DNA of 64,000 nucleotides from Sulfitobacter aestuariivivens (GCF_014763045.1 NZ_JACTAG010000001.1:434001-498000); one strand, 5' to 3'; shown: positions 1-9,529, numbered from the stretch's first letter. The notes: generated by a model not told the origin, from the letters alone. Numbers and translations are program-made.

Positions 1-508
1 CGATTGGGATGTTACGCTGCAGGGTCAGTCTTTCAACGTGGTAACCAGCGCTGATCGTGAGGGGACAACAGTCACCTTCGCGGACGGTGAGGCGCTACGG
101 GTCACTGGCGACTGGACACCGGGCGATCAACTTGCCGAAATGAGCGTGGGCGACGCACCACTGGTGATGAAGGTCGGCAAGATTTCAGGCGGGTTCCGCA
201 TCCGGTCACGCGGAGCGGATGTGCGCGTTCACGTCCGTACGCCTCGGCAGGCTGAACTGGCTCGGCTGATGCCTGAAAAGGTGGGGCCGGATACCTCCAA
301 GATGCTGCTCTGCCCGATGCCGGGCCTTGTGGTCAATCTTGCTGTGACTGAGGGCGACGAGGTACAGGAGGGACAGGCCCTGTGCACCATCGAGGCCATG
401 AAGATGGAGAACATCCTGCGCGCCGAAAAGAAGGGTACTGTAACCAAGATAAACGCAGCAACAGGCGACAGCCTGGCTGTTGACGATGTCATCATGGAGT
501 TCGAATAG
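1..508 (+). CDS. pccA: Propionyl-CoA carboxylase alpha subunit, C-terminal part (5' truncated)
   Basis: The frame is open from base 2 to the stop at 506-508, so this is the end of a gene that begins before the window. The last ~75 residues form a biotinyl (BCCP) domain: the AMKM motif is visible and its biotinylated lysine is the codon at 401-403. The part before it matches the linker region of biotin-dependent carboxylase alpha chains. In that family this subunit carboxylates biotin for conversion of propionyl-CoA to methylmalonyl-CoA. The methylmalonyl-CoA mutase gene 2.4 kb downstream supports propionyl- rather than acetyl- or methylcrotonyl-CoA carboxylase. Confidence 0.9.
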   Translation, partial: DWDVTLQGQSFNVVTSADREGTTVTFADGEALRVTGDWTPGDQLAEMSVGDAPLVMKVGKISGGFRIRSRGADVRVHVRTPRQAELARLMPEKVGPDTSKMLLCPMPGLVVNLAVTEGDEVQEGQALCTIEAMKMENILRAEKKGTVTKINAATGDSLAVDDVIMEFE

Positions 509-513
509 GCGCG

Positions 514-1293
514 ATGGTTCACGCGGTCCCCCCCTCATTGGTGATGCTGCTGATCGGTGCGAGCCTTTGCGCCGGGCTCTTCGCACTTTGGGGCGAGGCG
601 CGCACGGCCGGTCGTGTGATTGCGCAATTTTTTCTTACCATTGCGCTGCCGGTGTCACTGGTGGGCGCTGGGCTGGCTCTGGCGGCCCGACCCTTTATGG
701 GAGAGGTGGATGCGCGTATTGGACAAGCGCTTATCGCAGGTTTGGTGATCGCCATCGGCTGGCTGACGACAGCGATTTTTGCTGAGCTTGGCAAGCGTCG
801 CGCGCGCGCCGAAAAACTGCGGGATTACCACAAGGCGATCTACGCAGAGATCGGCAACACCCTTGAATCGCTTTGGGTGCCAAATGAATCAGAGGCTTAC
901 GTTGCGAAGCTCATCAAAAAGATGAAACAGGACGAAAGTTATGTCCCCTTCATTCCGCGTGAGCAGCACGACCATGTCTATGACGCCGTCATCGCCGAGA
1001 TCGATGTGCTGCCGCGTCAGACCATCGATGCGATCGTGGCCTATTACAGCCTCACCAAATCGTTGTCTGCGCTGGCGGATGATATGCGTGGTGAGACATT
1101 TCGCGGCCTCGAAGCTGAACGGCGCGTCGCAATGTATTCAGATTATGTAGGGATGCGTAAGCAGGCATTCGTGTTCGGAAAATACGCTTTGCGCAGGATC
1201 AAGGCCTATTCAGACGGCGGCCCTAAGGCCGCAGAACGCGTCGTCAATACCCAGGGCGCGGGCCCGTCCGCCATGTCACCGGAATCGGCGTGA
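514..1293 (+). CDS. Hypothetical membrane protein in the propionate cluster
   Basis: A 259-residue protein of unknown function starting five bases after the pccA stop, so probably cotranscribed with it. The N-terminal third has three hydrophobic stretches (about residues 7-24, 34-60 and 69-92) consistent with transmembrane helices. The rest is charged and mostly helical, rich in Lys, Arg and Glu, and probably cytoplasmic. No catalytic motif is recognisable. Its place between pccA and scpA suggests a link to the propionyl-CoA operon, but that is only context. The start is the first ATG after the pccA stop; no strong Shine-Dalgarno is visible. Confidence 0.75.
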   Translation: MVHAVPPSLVMLLIGASLCAGLFALWGEARTAGRVIAQFFLTIALPVSLVGAGLALAARPFMGEVDARIGQALIAGLVIAIGWLTTAIFAELGKRRARAEKLRDYHKAIYAEIGNTLESLWVPNESEAYVAKLIKKMKQDESYVPFIPREQHDHVYDAVIAEIDVLPRQTIDAIVAYYSLTKSLSALADDMRGETFRGLEAERRVAMYSDYVGMRKQAFVFGKYALRRIKAYSDGGPKAAERVVNTQGAGPSAMSPESA

Positions 1294-1378
1294 ACGGAAT
1301 GTCGGGATCTCTTTCCATCATAAGCCTTTCAGGCTGCTGCAGTCTAAATATAAGACCTGAAGTGGCATTTCACAAGGA

Positions 1379-1840
1379 TCAGTCGACCGCATCGCGCTGG
1401 GCATCCTTGGCATCCCGGATCTCGCGTTGGCGCATTGGCATCTTGTCGATGCTGCGTGAAATCTCTCGGACATCCCATGGAAAAGGCTTGCGCAGCTTGA
1501 CGCCACCGTCCTTGCCGACAAGGACCAGCATGAACCCACGCGGGCGCATTTTCAGCCGCAACGGGCTGCGCGCGTCCGGGTCGGTATCGGTCAGGACAAC
1601 AACGTCGCGTTCCTGCAAAGCCTCGATACGCGCTTCCAGCAATTCGATCTGTTCGATGAAGGCGGGATCATTTTCGCTGTCTGCAAAGACCAGAACCGGC
1701 CTTTTTTTCCAGCGAAATTCGCTCAAATCTGCCATATCGGCGGTGAGAAACAGCGCAGGCTCCGCGGCTTGCACATCGGATTGGGCACCAGCGCTGCTTG
1801 CAAAAATTGCAGCAAAAACAAGGGGTATAAGGTTTTTCAT
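1379..1840 (-). CDS. DUF4174 domain protein, exported
   Basis: A 153-residue protein with a clear Sec signal peptide (MKNL, then a hydrophobic run to the A-S-S-A-G-A region near residue 19). The mature part contains the segment LSEFRWKKRPVLVF followed by ...DVVVL, the pattern I associate with DUF4174, a small thioredoxin-fold-like family common in Rhodobacteraceae. No CxxC is present, so thiol redox activity is not supported. AGGAG lies five bases before the ATG. It is antisense to the flanking pccA-scpA genes and divergent from the sulfotransferase-like gene. The function is unknown; a periplasmic location is inferred. Confidence 0.8.
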   Translation of the reverse strand: MKNLIPLVFAAIFASSAGAQSDVQAAEPALFLTADMADLSEFRWKKRPVLVFADSENDPAFIEQIELLEARIEALQERDVVVLTDTDPDARSPLRLKMRPRGFMLVLVGKDGGVKLRKPFPWDVREISRSIDKMPMRQREIRDAKDAQRDAVD

Positions 1841-1939
1841 TCAGGCTCCTGTTGATCAGAATATAGGGGCCAATTGGCGTTTTGCGAGAGGCATTTGGGC
1901 GCATTTCGCGTTTAAGCACAATGCAAGGGAATGCGCGCA

Positions 1940-2953
1940 ATGATCCGGGCATTCCCCGCATCAGGGCCGAACGGGGCGGTCGCACTGACCAGAATGGGCA
2001 CGCCTTCAATGAATATCACGTTACACATCGGCGCACATCGCACCGCAACCACGACATTTCAGCATTATCTGGGCACCCGAACGGACATGCTGACCCAGCA
2101 GAGCGCCCTTTTGTGGGGGCCGGGGCGGACGCGTAAGGGCCTGATCAACGGGCTTTATCATGCGGCACCACAAGGGTGGAAAGCGCGCAAAGACGCGCGC
2201 AAGGCCAGAGGGCGGGTACGCCTGCAGGTTCGACAAGCGGCGATGAGTGGCATCGAACACCTGATTGTCAGCGATGAAAACATGATCGGAAGCACGTGGC
2301 AGTGTATCCGCAGTGGCAGGCTTTATCCCTCTATTGGCGAACGTCTTGCGCGACTTGGGGATGCTTTTGGGCAAGACATAAATCGGGTGGTTTTGTCGAT
2401 CCGGTCACAAGAGCTTTGGTGGGCCTCGGCGATGGCTTATGCGGTGTCGCGCGGACATCCCGTACCGTCCGGACAGACAATGACCAAGATTGCCGATGAC
2501 ACACGAAGCTGGCGCGATGTTATCACCGATGTGTCTTGCGCGATTCCGGATGCGGATCTGCGTGTCATCACGTTCGAGGAATTCGCAGGGCAGCCGCACC
2601 AGACATTGGCCGTTGCCGCAGATGTCGATGCCCCGTTGGACCCAACTGTACCTTGGCTCAACCGCAGCCCCGACCGCCGTGCCTTGCGCATCTTGCTGCA
2701 AGAGCGGGGGGAGGACGTTGACCTGATCCCGGACGGCGTTGGCCGCTGGCAACCCTTTACTGACGCGCAGGCCGCCTGTCTGCGCGAACAATACGCAGAC
2801 GATTTGCACTGGCTGATCGCCGGGGCCGATGGTCTGGCAACACTGATACAAGACCCGGCCCGCATCGAGACAGGCACAAGCCTGCAAGTGGGCGCACTGA
2901 CAGAAGGACATGGGAATGACAACGGACAAGAAAGACTGGCGCGACCTGGCTGA
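1940..2953 (+). CDS. Sulfotransferase-like P-loop protein
   Basis: A 337-residue protein. The segment [13 protein letters not shown] near residues 29-41 resembles the 5'-PSB (PAPS-binding) loop HxGxxKTGTTxxQ of sulfotransferase-family proteins, with Arg in place of the usual Lys. The later part, with a [15 protein letters not shown] stretch, fits the 3'-phosphate region only loosely, so the substrate cannot be named. AAGGGA ends nine bases before the ATG at 1940; the family would also allow a start at 2009 ([10 protein letters not shown]). The 3' end overlaps the scpA start by about 38 bp, implying coupled translation. Confidence 0.65.
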   Translation: MIRAFPASGPNGAVALTRMGTPSMNITLHIGAHRTATTTFQHYLGTRTDMLTQQSALLWGPGRTRKGLINGLYHAAPQGWKARKDARKARGRVRLQVRQAAMSGIEHLIVSDENMIGSTWQCIRSGRLYPSIGERLARLGDAFGQDINRVVLSIRSQELWWASAMAYAVSRGHPVPSGQTMTKIADDTRSWRDVITDVSCAIPDADLRVITFEEFAGQPHQTLAVAADVDAPLDPTVPWLNRSPDRRALRILLQERGEDVDLIPDGVGRWQPFTDAQAACLREQYADDLHWLIAGADGLATLIQDPARIETGTSLQVGALTEGHGNDNGQERLARPG

Positions 2954-5045
2954 GGCGGAACTGCGCGGCCGGTCGCTGGACGATCTGACATGGGCGACCC
3001 TTGAGGGCATCCAGGTGCAACCGCTTTATACAGCCGATGATCTGGAAAGCGTCGATCATCTGGGCACGGTACCGGGCGCTGCGCCCTTCACGCGCGGTGT
3101 CAAGGCAACAATGTACGCAGGGCGCCCCTGGACCATCCGCCAGTACGCCGGCTTTTCCACGGCCGAGGAATCCAATGCATTCTACCGACGGGGGCTCGCG
3201 GCGGGGCAGCAGGGTGTCTCGGTTGCGTTCGATTTGGCAACGCACCGTGGGTACGACAGCGATCACCCCCGCGTCGAAGGCGATGTAGGCAAGGCAGGCG
3301 TGGCCATCGACAGCGTTGAGGACATGAAAATCCTGTTCGATGGGATACCACTGGACAAAGTCAGCGTGTCGATGACGATGAACGGTGCCGTGATCCCGAT
3401 CCTTGCCAGTTTCATTGTCGCTGGAGAAGAGCAGGGGCATGATAAGAGCGTGCTTGCCGGGACCATCCAGAACGACATTCTGAAAGAGTTCATGGTGCGC
3501 AACACGTATATCTATCCGCCAGAACCCTCGATGCGGATTGTCGGTGATATCATCGAATTCACTGCCGATCACATGCCGAAATTCAACAGTATCTCGATTT
3601 CGGGCTACCACATGCAGGAGGCTGGCGCGAACCTGGTGCAGGAGCTGGCCTTTACCCTGGCCGATGGTCGCGAATACGTCCGCACGGCGATTGCCGCCGG
3701 CATGGATGTGGATCGCTTTGCGCCCCGCCTCAGCTTTTTCTTCGCCATTGGCATGAACTTCTTCATGGAAGCGGCAAAGCTGCGCGCCGCGCGGCTGCTG
3801 TGGCACCGCATCATGTCAGAGTTTGAGCCCAAGAACCCCAAGTCCAGCATGCTGCGTACTCATTGCCAGACGTCGGGCGTTAGCCTTGCCGAACAGGACC
3901 CTTACAACAACGTCGTGCGCACCGCTTTTGAGGCGATGAGCGCGGTTCTGGGCGGCACTCAATCGCTGCACACAAATTCGCTGGACGAGGCCATCGGCCT
4001 GCCCACTGACCATTCCGCGCGCATTGCGCGCAATACACAGTTGATACTGCAGGAGGAAACCGGCGTGACCAATGTGGTGGATCCATTGGCCGGTTCATAT
4101 TACGTGGAAAAGCTTACCCATGACCTGGCTGAGGCGGCCTGGAAGCTCATCGGCGAGGTTGAAGAGATGGGCGGTATGACCAAGGCCGTTGCCTCAGGCA
4201 TGCCCAAGCTGCGCATTGAAGAGGCCGCCGCGACCCGGCAGGCCATGATCGACCGCGGCGAAGAAGTCATAGTGGGGGTCAACAAGTACCGCCGCGACAA
4301 GGAAGAGCCCATCGACATTCTGGATGTGGACAATGTCAAAGTTCGCGATGGTCAGATTGCGCGGCTGGAACAGATCCGGAGCACGCGCGATGAGGGGGCT
4401 TGCAACGAAGCGCTCGACGAACTGACGCGCCGCGCGCGCGACGGCGGCAATCTTTTGGAAGGGGCCGTGGCAGCGGCACGCGCACGCGCCACAGTCGGGG
4501 AAATCAGCATGGCGATGGAAAAGGAATTCGGACGGCACCGGGCAGAGGTCAAGACCCTTGCTGGGGTTTATGGCGCTGCCTACGAGGGCGATGCGGGCTT
4601 TGCTGATATCCAGAACTCGGTTGAGGCCTTTGCCGAAGAGGAAGGCCGCCGTCCGCGCATGCTGGTTGTCAAGATGGGGCAGGACGGGCACGACCGCGGG
4701 GCCAAGGTGATAGCGACAGCTTTCGCCGACATCGGCTTTGACGTCGATGTGGGCCCTTTGTTTCAGACCCCTGCTGAGGCCGCGCAGGATGCGGTGGACA
4801 ACGATGTTCATGTCATCGGTATCAGCTCGCAAGCCGCTGGCCACAAGACATTGGCGCCGCAACTTGTGCAGGCCCTCAAGGATGCGGGCGCCGGGGATAT
4901 TCTGGTGATCTGCGGCGGTGTGATCCCGCAACAGGACTACCAGTTCCTCTATGATGCTGGCGTCAAAGCGATTTTTGGCCCGGGCACGAATATCCCTGCG
5001 GCGGCTCAGGACATTCTGAAGCTGATCCGCGCGTCACGCACCTGA
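2916..5045 (+). CDS. scpA: Methylmalonyl-CoA mutase
   Basis: A 709-residue single-chain mutase. It has the N-terminal TIM-barrel substrate domain (segments [15 protein letters not shown] and [11 protein letters not shown]) and a C-terminal cobalamin domain with the B12 motif DGHDRG near residues 590-595, whose His is the lower cobalt ligand. Known members interconvert methylmalonyl-CoA and succinyl-CoA with adenosylcobalamin, finishing propionyl-CoA assimilation started by PccA. GAAGGA stands eight bases before the ATG at 2916; an ATG at 2910 is too close to it. Ethylmalonyl-CoA mutase is a paralogous possibility, but the location beside pccA favours methylmalonyl-CoA mutase. Confidence 0.95.
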   Translation: MTTDKKDWRDLAEAELRGRSLDDLTWATLEGIQVQPLYTADDLESVDHLGTVPGAAPFTRGVKATMYAGRPWTIRQYAGFSTAEESNAFYRRGLAAGQQGVSVAFDLATHRGYDSDHPRVEGDVGKAGVAIDSVEDMKILFDGIPLDKVSVSMTMNGAVIPILASFIVAGEEQGHDKSVLAGTIQNDILKEFMVRNTYIYPPEPSMRIVGDIIEFTADHMPKFNSISISGYHMQEAGANLVQELAFTLADGREYVRTAIAAGMDVDRFAPRLSFFFAIGMNFFMEAAKLRAARLLWHRIMSEFEPKNPKSSMLRTHCQTSGVSLAEQDPYNNVVRTAFEAMSAVLGGTQSLHTNSLDEAIGLPTDHSARIARNTQLILQEETGVTNVVDPLAGSYYVEKLTHDLAEAAWKLIGEVEEMGGMTKAVASGMPKLRIEEAAATRQAMIDRGEEVIVGVNKYRRDKEEPIDILDVDNVKVRDGQIARLEQIRSTRDEGACNEALDELTRRARDGGNLLEGAVAAARARATVGEISMAMEKEFGRHRAEVKTLAGVYGAAYEGDAGFADIQNSVEAFAEEEGRRPRMLVVKMGQDGHDRGAKVIATAFADIGFDVDVGPLFQTPAEAAQDAVDNDVHVIGISSQAAGHKTLAPQLVQALKDAGAGDILVICGGVIPQQDYQFLYDAGVKAIFGPGTNIPAAAQDILKLIRASRT

Positions 5046-5056
5046 CTGGAAAAAGG

Positions 5057-5082
5057 GGCCGTCGCCAATCGCGGCGGCGGCC
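5057..5082 (+). terminator. Candidate hairpin terminator after scpA
   Basis: A 10-bp stem (GGCCGTCGCC / GGCGGCGGCC, one G-U pair) with a six-base loop starts 11 bases after the scpA stop, between convergent genes. There is no T-run, so intrinsic termination is uncertain. Confidence 0.45.
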
Positions 5083-5093
5083 AAGCACACAGT

Positions 5094-5723
5094 TCAGTTG
5101 CGAGAGGGGTACAGCCCGTCTAGGGCGACACACCAGCGCATCACTAGTGTCGGCGACATGTTGTCATGGCTTTGGTTGCCACCGGCGAAAGCGATCATAT
5201 TGGGATCCATAGTGCGGTCTGGCGGGCCGTTGTGATAGATGTCCAGATCGTCATATTTGGTGCCGGTTGCCGCGTCGCTGGGCACCGCGAGAAAATCGCT
5301 GCCAGGACCGTTCTTGTCACCGTCAGCGAAGGTCGAATTCACGATGTGACGGTGTTGCGGCATCTCGGCTTCGCTCAGGGTTACGCGTTCCTGCCCGATC
5401 TCCTGACCAATCGAACGAGGGGTCAGGCCAGGTCCGGCGCCGGCGTGCATCGGAACCCGCCCACGCAGATCAGGCAGGGCGAAGGTCGTGCGCCCATCGC
5501 CGCCAAAATTTGTCCCTAAAAGGGAAAACAGCGGGGTATTCGACGAGATCGCCAGAAGTTGCCCATTGGCTTCAGCCCAGCCACGGGGACAGAACGTATT
5601 ACCGACCAGCATTAATTGTCCGATAAACGGGGTGGCTTGTGCCTGCGCCTGTTGCGGGACAGAAAGACCCAAAGTGACAACAATTGGTGCCGCCAAGGCC
5701 GTAAGTTTCTTTGATAAAGTCAT
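5094..5723 (-). CDS. Exported phage-tail-collar domain protein (copy 1)
   Basis: A 209-residue protein with a Sec signal peptide (MTLSKK... to Q-A-Q-A near residue 29). The tail-collar fold follows, as in microcystin-dependent/MdpB-like proteins: FIGQLMLVG, FCPRGWAEANGQLL, LFSLLGTNFGGDGRTTFALPDLRGRVP. The end contains MPQHRH and MRWCVAL. AAAGGAAA precedes the ATG at 5723; an in-frame upstream ATG (5762) would bury the signal peptide. Such domains occur in phage tail fibres and in exported bacterial proteins of unknown role. No other phage gene is nearby. The gene is followed upstream by a close paralogue (5799-6431). Confidence 0.8.
   Translation of the reverse strand: MTLSKKLTALAAPIVVTLGLSVPQQAQAQATPFIGQLMLVGNTFCPRGWAEANGQLLAISSNTPLFSLLGTNFGGDGRTTFALPDLRGRVPMHAGAGPGLTPRSIGQEIGQERVTLSEAEMPQHRHIVNSTFADGDKNGPGSDFLAVPSDAATGTKYDDLDIYHNGPPDRTMDPNMIAFAGGNQSHDNMSPTLVMRWCVALDGLYPSRN
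5122..5529 (-). repeat. Near-identical tandem repeat, copy A
   Basis: The 3' ~408 bp of the first tail-collar gene matches 5827-6234 at an offset of 705 bp with about seven mismatches counted by eye. The 5' halves of the two genes differ much more, which points to gene conversion or recent partial duplication. Confidence 0.9.
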
Positions 5724-5798
5724 GGTGTTTCCTTTTGATTCAGGCAGGTTGGCAATATCCAACTTTGCCTTTTGAAATTTTCGGTTTCGGCAGTCGGA

Positions 5799-6431
5799 TC
5801 AATTCCGTGAAGGAAAAATCCCGGTCAGGGCGACACACCAGCGCATCACTAGTGTCGGCGACATGTTGTCATGGCTTTGGTTGCCACCGGCGAAAGCGAT
5901 CATATTGGGATCCATCGTGCGGTCTGGCGGGCCGTTGTGATAGATGTCCAGATCATCATATTTAGTGCCGGTTGCCGCGTCGCTAGGCACCGCGAGGAAA
6001 TCGCTGCCAGGACCGTTCTTGTCACCGTCAGCGAAGGTCGAATTCACGATGTGACGGTGTTGCGGCATCTCGGCTTCGCTCAGGGTTACGCGTTCCTGCC
6101 CGATCTTCTGACCAATCGAACGAGGGGTCAGGCCAGGTCCGGCGCCGGCGTGCATCGGAACCCGCCCACGCAGATCAGGCAGGGCGAAGGTCGTGCGCCC
6201 ATCGCCGCCAAAACTTGTCCCTAAAAGGGAATACAACGAGGGGTATTGCGAGATCGGCAGAAACGTCCCATTGGCTTCAGCCCATTCGCGGGGACAGAAC
6301 GTAAAGCCGACCAGCATTAATTGTCCGATAAACTGGTCTCCTCCTTGGGCGTTAGCAGGCGTCGGCCCTGACAGGCCCACCGCCAGTGCGGCAGGTAGCG
6401 CCAACGTTGAAAATACTTTGGATTTAAACAT
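5799..6431 (-). CDS. Exported phage-tail-collar domain protein (copy 2)
   Basis: A 210-residue paralogue of the protein at 5094-5723. The signal peptide (MFKSKVF... ANA) and the first ~50 mature residues differ from copy 1. From FGGDGRTT to MRWCVAL the two proteins are identical apart from one Glu/Lys exchange. GAGG stands nine bases before the ATG at 6431, which decides this start; in-frame ATGs at 6440 and 6455 are badly placed. Sec export is inferred from the signal peptide. Both copies lie on the minus strand with 75 bp between them, so they may be cotranscribed. The function is unknown. Confidence 0.8.
   Translation of the reverse strand: MFKSKVFSTLALPAALAVGLSGPTPANAQGGDQFIGQLMLVGFTFCPREWAEANGTFLPISQYPSLYSLLGTSFGGDGRTTFALPDLRGRVPMHAGAGPGLTPRSIGQKIGQERVTLSEAEMPQHRHIVNSTFADGDKNGPGSDFLAVPSDAATGTKYDDLDIYHNGPPDRTMDPNMIAFAGGNQSHDNMSPTLVMRWCVALTGIFPSRN
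5827..6234 (-). repeat. Near-identical tandem repeat, copy B
   Basis: Partner of 5122-5529 (offset 705 bp). The similarity fades just where the divergent N-terminal coding part begins (around the LLGT codons). Confidence 0.9.
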
Positions 6432-6651
6432 ATCGGTCATCCTCAAATGCGACATTGTGCCGATGAAAGACTGATAATCGTCGTCTAATTCGAACGCATC
6501 GGCCCCACGATAGTGCGAAATTCAGGATGATCCGTCAAATCACAATGGCCAGTTAGGGTTTCGTTTTGTTCTTCGCCTGCTGGATGCCATGTGTGGTTCT
6601 CGCTAGGGTGATGGGAACGGCTCATGTATCCCTTAAGGACAGGAGTGCCTC

Positions 6652-7263
6652 ATGGAACTCGACCATATTGCGATCTCCGCACTGACGCGCGCGGCGGCAA
6701 CAGCCCATGTAGAGGACACCTTGGGTGTTTCGCTGCAGCAGGGGGGCGAGCATGCGGTCTTTCATACACACAACATGCTCTTGGGACTTGAAGACGGCCT
6801 TTACCTTGAAGCGATTTCGACCAATCCCGATGCGCCCCGCCCAGGCCGCCCGCGCTGGTTTGATCTGGACCGGTTTGATGGACCGCCACGGTTCAGCAAC
6901 TGGATATGTCGATGTGCGGACCTAGAGGCGACATTGTCTGTTTTACCCGATGCTTTCGGAAAACCGGTGTCGCTGCAACGCGGAGATTTGCGCTGGCGGA
7001 TGGCAGTGCCGGCGAACGGTATCCTGCCGTTTGACGGATGCGCGCCGGCGCTGATGCAATGGGACGGCGACGCCCATCCTGCCGCGCGGCTTACCCCGTC
7101 TCGTTGCCGCCTGACAGCACTTCAAGTGGCCCATCCCGAAGCCGAAGCGCTGGCCATGTTACTGGCCCCGCATCTTCAGGATGCCAGGGTCTCATTTGAT
7201 AGCGGGCCCGCCAGGTTGGTGGCGCGGTTTGATACCCCGACCGGCGAACGGGTTCTGGTGTGA
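6652..7263 (+). CDS. VOC-family protein, glyoxalase-like domain
   Basis: A 203-residue protein beginning MELDHIAISA, the usual opening of the Glyoxalase_3-type vicinal oxygen chelate family, in which the first strand carries a His near residue 5. The segments LGLEDGLYLEAISTNP and RWFDLDRFDGPPRFSNWICR are typical of that subfamily. Family members bind a metal at paired beta-alpha-beta modules, but the substrate here cannot be predicted. The start is an ATG preceded by AAGGACAGGAG. The stop overlaps the start of the following acetyltransferase gene, so the two are translationally coupled. Confidence 0.82.
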   Translation: MELDHIAISALTRAAATAHVEDTLGVSLQQGGEHAVFHTHNMLLGLEDGLYLEAISTNPDAPRPGRPRWFDLDRFDGPPRFSNWICRCADLEATLSVLPDAFGKPVSLQRGDLRWRMAVPANGILPFDGCAPALMQWDGDAHPAARLTPSRCRLTALQVAHPEAEALAMLLAPHLQDARVSFDSGPARLVARFDTPTGERVLV

Positions 7264-7745
7264 CGATCCGTCCTGCAGTGACGGGCGACGCGGCGTGCAT
7301 TTGCAGCCTTTGGAATGCCATGATCCGCGATACCCTGGCCACCTTCACCACCGAGCAAAAGACACCGGAGGAAATCGCGGATCTGATTGCCCAGCGACAT
7401 GATGCCTTTTGGGTGGTGGGTGCAGACAAGATCACCGGCTTTGTAACATATGGCGCTTTTCGCAGCGGCCCCGGTTATCTAGCAACCGTAGAACACACAA
7501 TCATCCTGTCACCCAAGGCTCAGGGGCAAGGAACCGGGCGGGCGCTGATGGAACGCGCACAGATTACTGCTACTGCACAAGGAAAACACATCATGGTGGC
7601 GGGCATTTCGTCGGCAAACCCCGATGCCGTCGCTTTTCACGAAAAGATTGGCTTTACCCAAACCGCCCGGATGCCAGAGGTCGGGCGCAAGGCGGGTCAG
7701 TGGCTTGACCTGATTTTGATGCAGAAAACGCTTGCAACACGCTGA
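7260..7745 (+). CDS. GNAT acetyltransferase, phosphinothricin/methionine-sulfoximine type
   Basis: A 161-residue GNAT protein starting with GTG that overlaps the previous stop (GTGTGA). The segment IRDTLATFTTEQKTPEEI resembles the signature of the PAT/MnaT subfamily, whose members N-acetylate phosphinothricin or methionine sulfoximine. The acetyl-CoA loop is visible as SPKAQGQGTGRALM (Q/RxxGxG/A), and IGFTQTARMPEVGRKAGQWLDLILM is the usual C-terminal strand region. Substrate assignment is by subfamily resemblance only. The gene is coupled to the upstream VOC gene. Confidence 0.85.
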   Translation: MTIRPAVTGDAACICSLWNAMIRDTLATFTTEQKTPEEIADLIAQRHDAFWVVGADKITGFVTYGAFRSGPGYLATVEHTIILSPKAQGQGTGRALMERAQITATAQGKHIMVAGISSANPDAVAFHEKIGFTQTARMPEVGRKAGQWLDLILMQKTLATR

Positions 7746-7776
7746 CTTCCCCGGCGCCAACGCCTAAAGTCCCCTC

Positions 7777-8457
7777 ATGTCGATCTGGACCCGCATAACC
7801 GAGGCGCTGTCAGCGCTTTCATCTGGCGAAAGCCTCGCACTGGTTTTTGACCGGTTGCGCAGCCCACCGGAGCGTTCAGTGGCCTTTACCATTGCCGTGA
7901 TTGCGCTGGGGGCAAAGATGGCAAAGGCGGACGGGCTGGTCACCCGCGATGAGGTGACTGCCTTTCGCGAAGTGTTCCAGATCGCGGATGATGACACGGC
8001 CGGAGCGGCCAGGGTCTTTGACCTTGCACGTCAGGATGTGGCGGGATTTGATGACTACGCGCGGCGGATCACCGCGATGTTTCAGGGCCAGCCCGAAATG
8101 CTGCATGACCTGATGGAGGGTCTTTTTCACATTGCGATGGCTGACGGGATATATCACCCGAACGAAAACGCGTTTCTTGAAGAAGTGGCCGGGATTTTCG
8201 CCCTGTCAGACGATGAATTTGCCGCGCTTAAGGTTCGGTTTGTACCAGATGCATCCCCCCTGCCGCACACGGTATTGGGCGTGCCGGCTGATGCTTCGCT
8301 GGAAGAGGCGCGGCACGCGTGGCGCAAACTGGTGCGGGCAAATCATCCCGATGCGCTGGTCGCGCGTGGCCTGCCGGAAGAAGCGATCAGCATGGCGCAA
8401 AAGCGCATGATCGATATCAATCGTGCGTGGGAAACCCTGTCTGGCAAACACAGCTGA
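7777..8457 (+). CDS. TerB-DnaJ (DjlA-like) co-chaperone
   Basis: A 226-residue protein with two domains. Residues ~30-150 form a TerB-like helical domain rich in acidic residues (AKADGLVTRDEV and ADGIYHPNENAFL repeats). The C-terminal ~65 residues are a J-domain with the HPD tripeptide at about 190-192. J-domains stimulate DnaK ATPase. This soluble form lacks the N-terminal membrane helix of E. coli DjlA. The stop codon TGA overlaps the ATG of the next gene. Which client it serves is unknown. Confidence 0.88.
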   Translation: MSIWTRITEALSALSSGESLALVFDRLRSPPERSVAFTIAVIALGAKMAKADGLVTRDEVTAFREVFQIADDDTAGAARVFDLARQDVAGFDDYARRITAMFQGQPEMLHDLMEGLFHIAMADGIYHPNENAFLEEVAGIFALSDDEFAALKVRFVPDASPLPHTVLGVPADASLEEARHAWRKLVRANHPDALVARGLPEEAISMAQKRMIDINRAWETLSGKHS

Positions 8458-9482
8458 TGCGGATTGCAACCTATAACGTCGAATGGTTTGCCGCCCTTTT
8501 TGACCAGCACAATCAGCTATTCGATGATGGGGAATGGTCCGCCCGCTACAAGGTTACGCGGGCTGAGCAGACAGCGGCACTGGGTATCGTGTTTCAGGCG
8601 TTGGATGCTGACGCGGTGATGGTGGTAGAGGCACCAGATCAGAGTAAAAACCAGTCCACCGTCCAATCGCTTGAGCATTTTGCCGAGCGATTTTCGCTCA
8701 GGGCCCGGCATGCGGTGATGGGTTTCTCAAACGACACGCAGCAGGAAATCGCGCTGCTGTACGATCCTGACGTTTTGACGGCCACCCATGCCCCCCAAGG
8801 TGTCTTCAGCGGATCAGACGGGGCACCGGGCGCGCCACGCTTTGACGGGGCGCTGCGGATTGATCTCGACATCGACAATACCGAAGACCTTGTGGCGTTT
8901 TCCAAGCCGCCGCTGGAACTGAATTTGCAAACGGTGAATGGCCTCGCGTTTCATATGATCGGTGTGCACCTGAAGTCCAAAGCACCTCATGGCGCGCGCT
9001 CACCGGCAGAGGCGCTGCGTTTTGGCATTGCGAACCGGCGCAAGCAATTGGCGCAGGCAATCTGGCTTCGAGGCCGCGTTGAGGAACATTTGCAGGCGGG
9101 CACACCGCTGATCGTGGCCGGGGACATGAACGACGGACCGGGCCTTGATGAATTTGAAAACCTCTTTGGCCGATCTTCGGTTGAGATCGTTCTGGGCAAT
9201 GACGGACCAGACATGTTGTTTGATCCGCATGCAAAACAGGCGCTCAGCCGCAATCTTGCGGCCATGCCCACGACGTCCAGATTTTGGATCCGGCAGGAAA
9301 AGCGGTACTTACAGGCACTGTTGGATTACATCATGGTAACACCGCATTTCCGACAACGGGGTGCCCGTTGGACCATCTGGCACCCTCTGGATGACCCCGA
9401 TTGCTGGCGGCAACCCACGTTGCGTGATGCGCTGATCACAGCATCGGATCATTTCCCGGTAACCATCGATTTTGACGATTGA
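8457..9482 (+). CDS. Endonuclease/exonuclease/phosphatase family protein
   Basis: A 341-residue EEP-fold hydrolase. The motifs are present in order: ATYNVEWF (residues ~4-11, with the Asn ligand), VMVVEAPD (acidic metal ligand), HLKSK, VAGDMNDGPG (residues ~220-229, catalytic Asp and Asn) and ITASDHFPV near the C-terminus, with the Asp-His pair. Family members cleave phosphodiester or phosphomonoester bonds of DNA, lipids or inositol phosphates, and the substrate is not predictable here. No signal peptide is seen. The ATG overlaps the previous stop (TGATG), so translation is coupled to the DjlA-like gene. Confidence 0.88.
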   Translation: MRIATYNVEWFAALFDQHNQLFDDGEWSARYKVTRAEQTAALGIVFQALDADAVMVVEAPDQSKNQSTVQSLEHFAERFSLRARHAVMGFSNDTQQEIALLYDPDVLTATHAPQGVFSGSDGAPGAPRFDGALRIDLDIDNTEDLVAFSKPPLELNLQTVNGLAFHMIGVHLKSKAPHGARSPAEALRFGIANRRKQLAQAIWLRGRVEEHLQAGTPLIVAGDMNDGPGLDEFENLFGRSSVEIVLGNDGPDMLFDPHAKQALSRNLAAMPTTSRFWIRQEKRYLQALLDYIMVTPHFRQRGARWTIWHPLDDPDCWRQPTLRDALITASDHFPVTIDFDD

Positions 9483-9529
9483 CCGGGCAAACCTCGAAAT
9501 CTGAGCGCGGGACTGCTATATTGAAGGGT

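Noticed and set aside
2757-3806. Long open frame antisense to scpA
   Set aside because: It lies across the coding part of a full-length mutase with intact motifs; it is a composition shadow.
5094-6431. Prophage remnant
   Set aside because: The two tail-collar proteins have signal peptides and no integrase, capsid, terminase or lysis gene is nearby.
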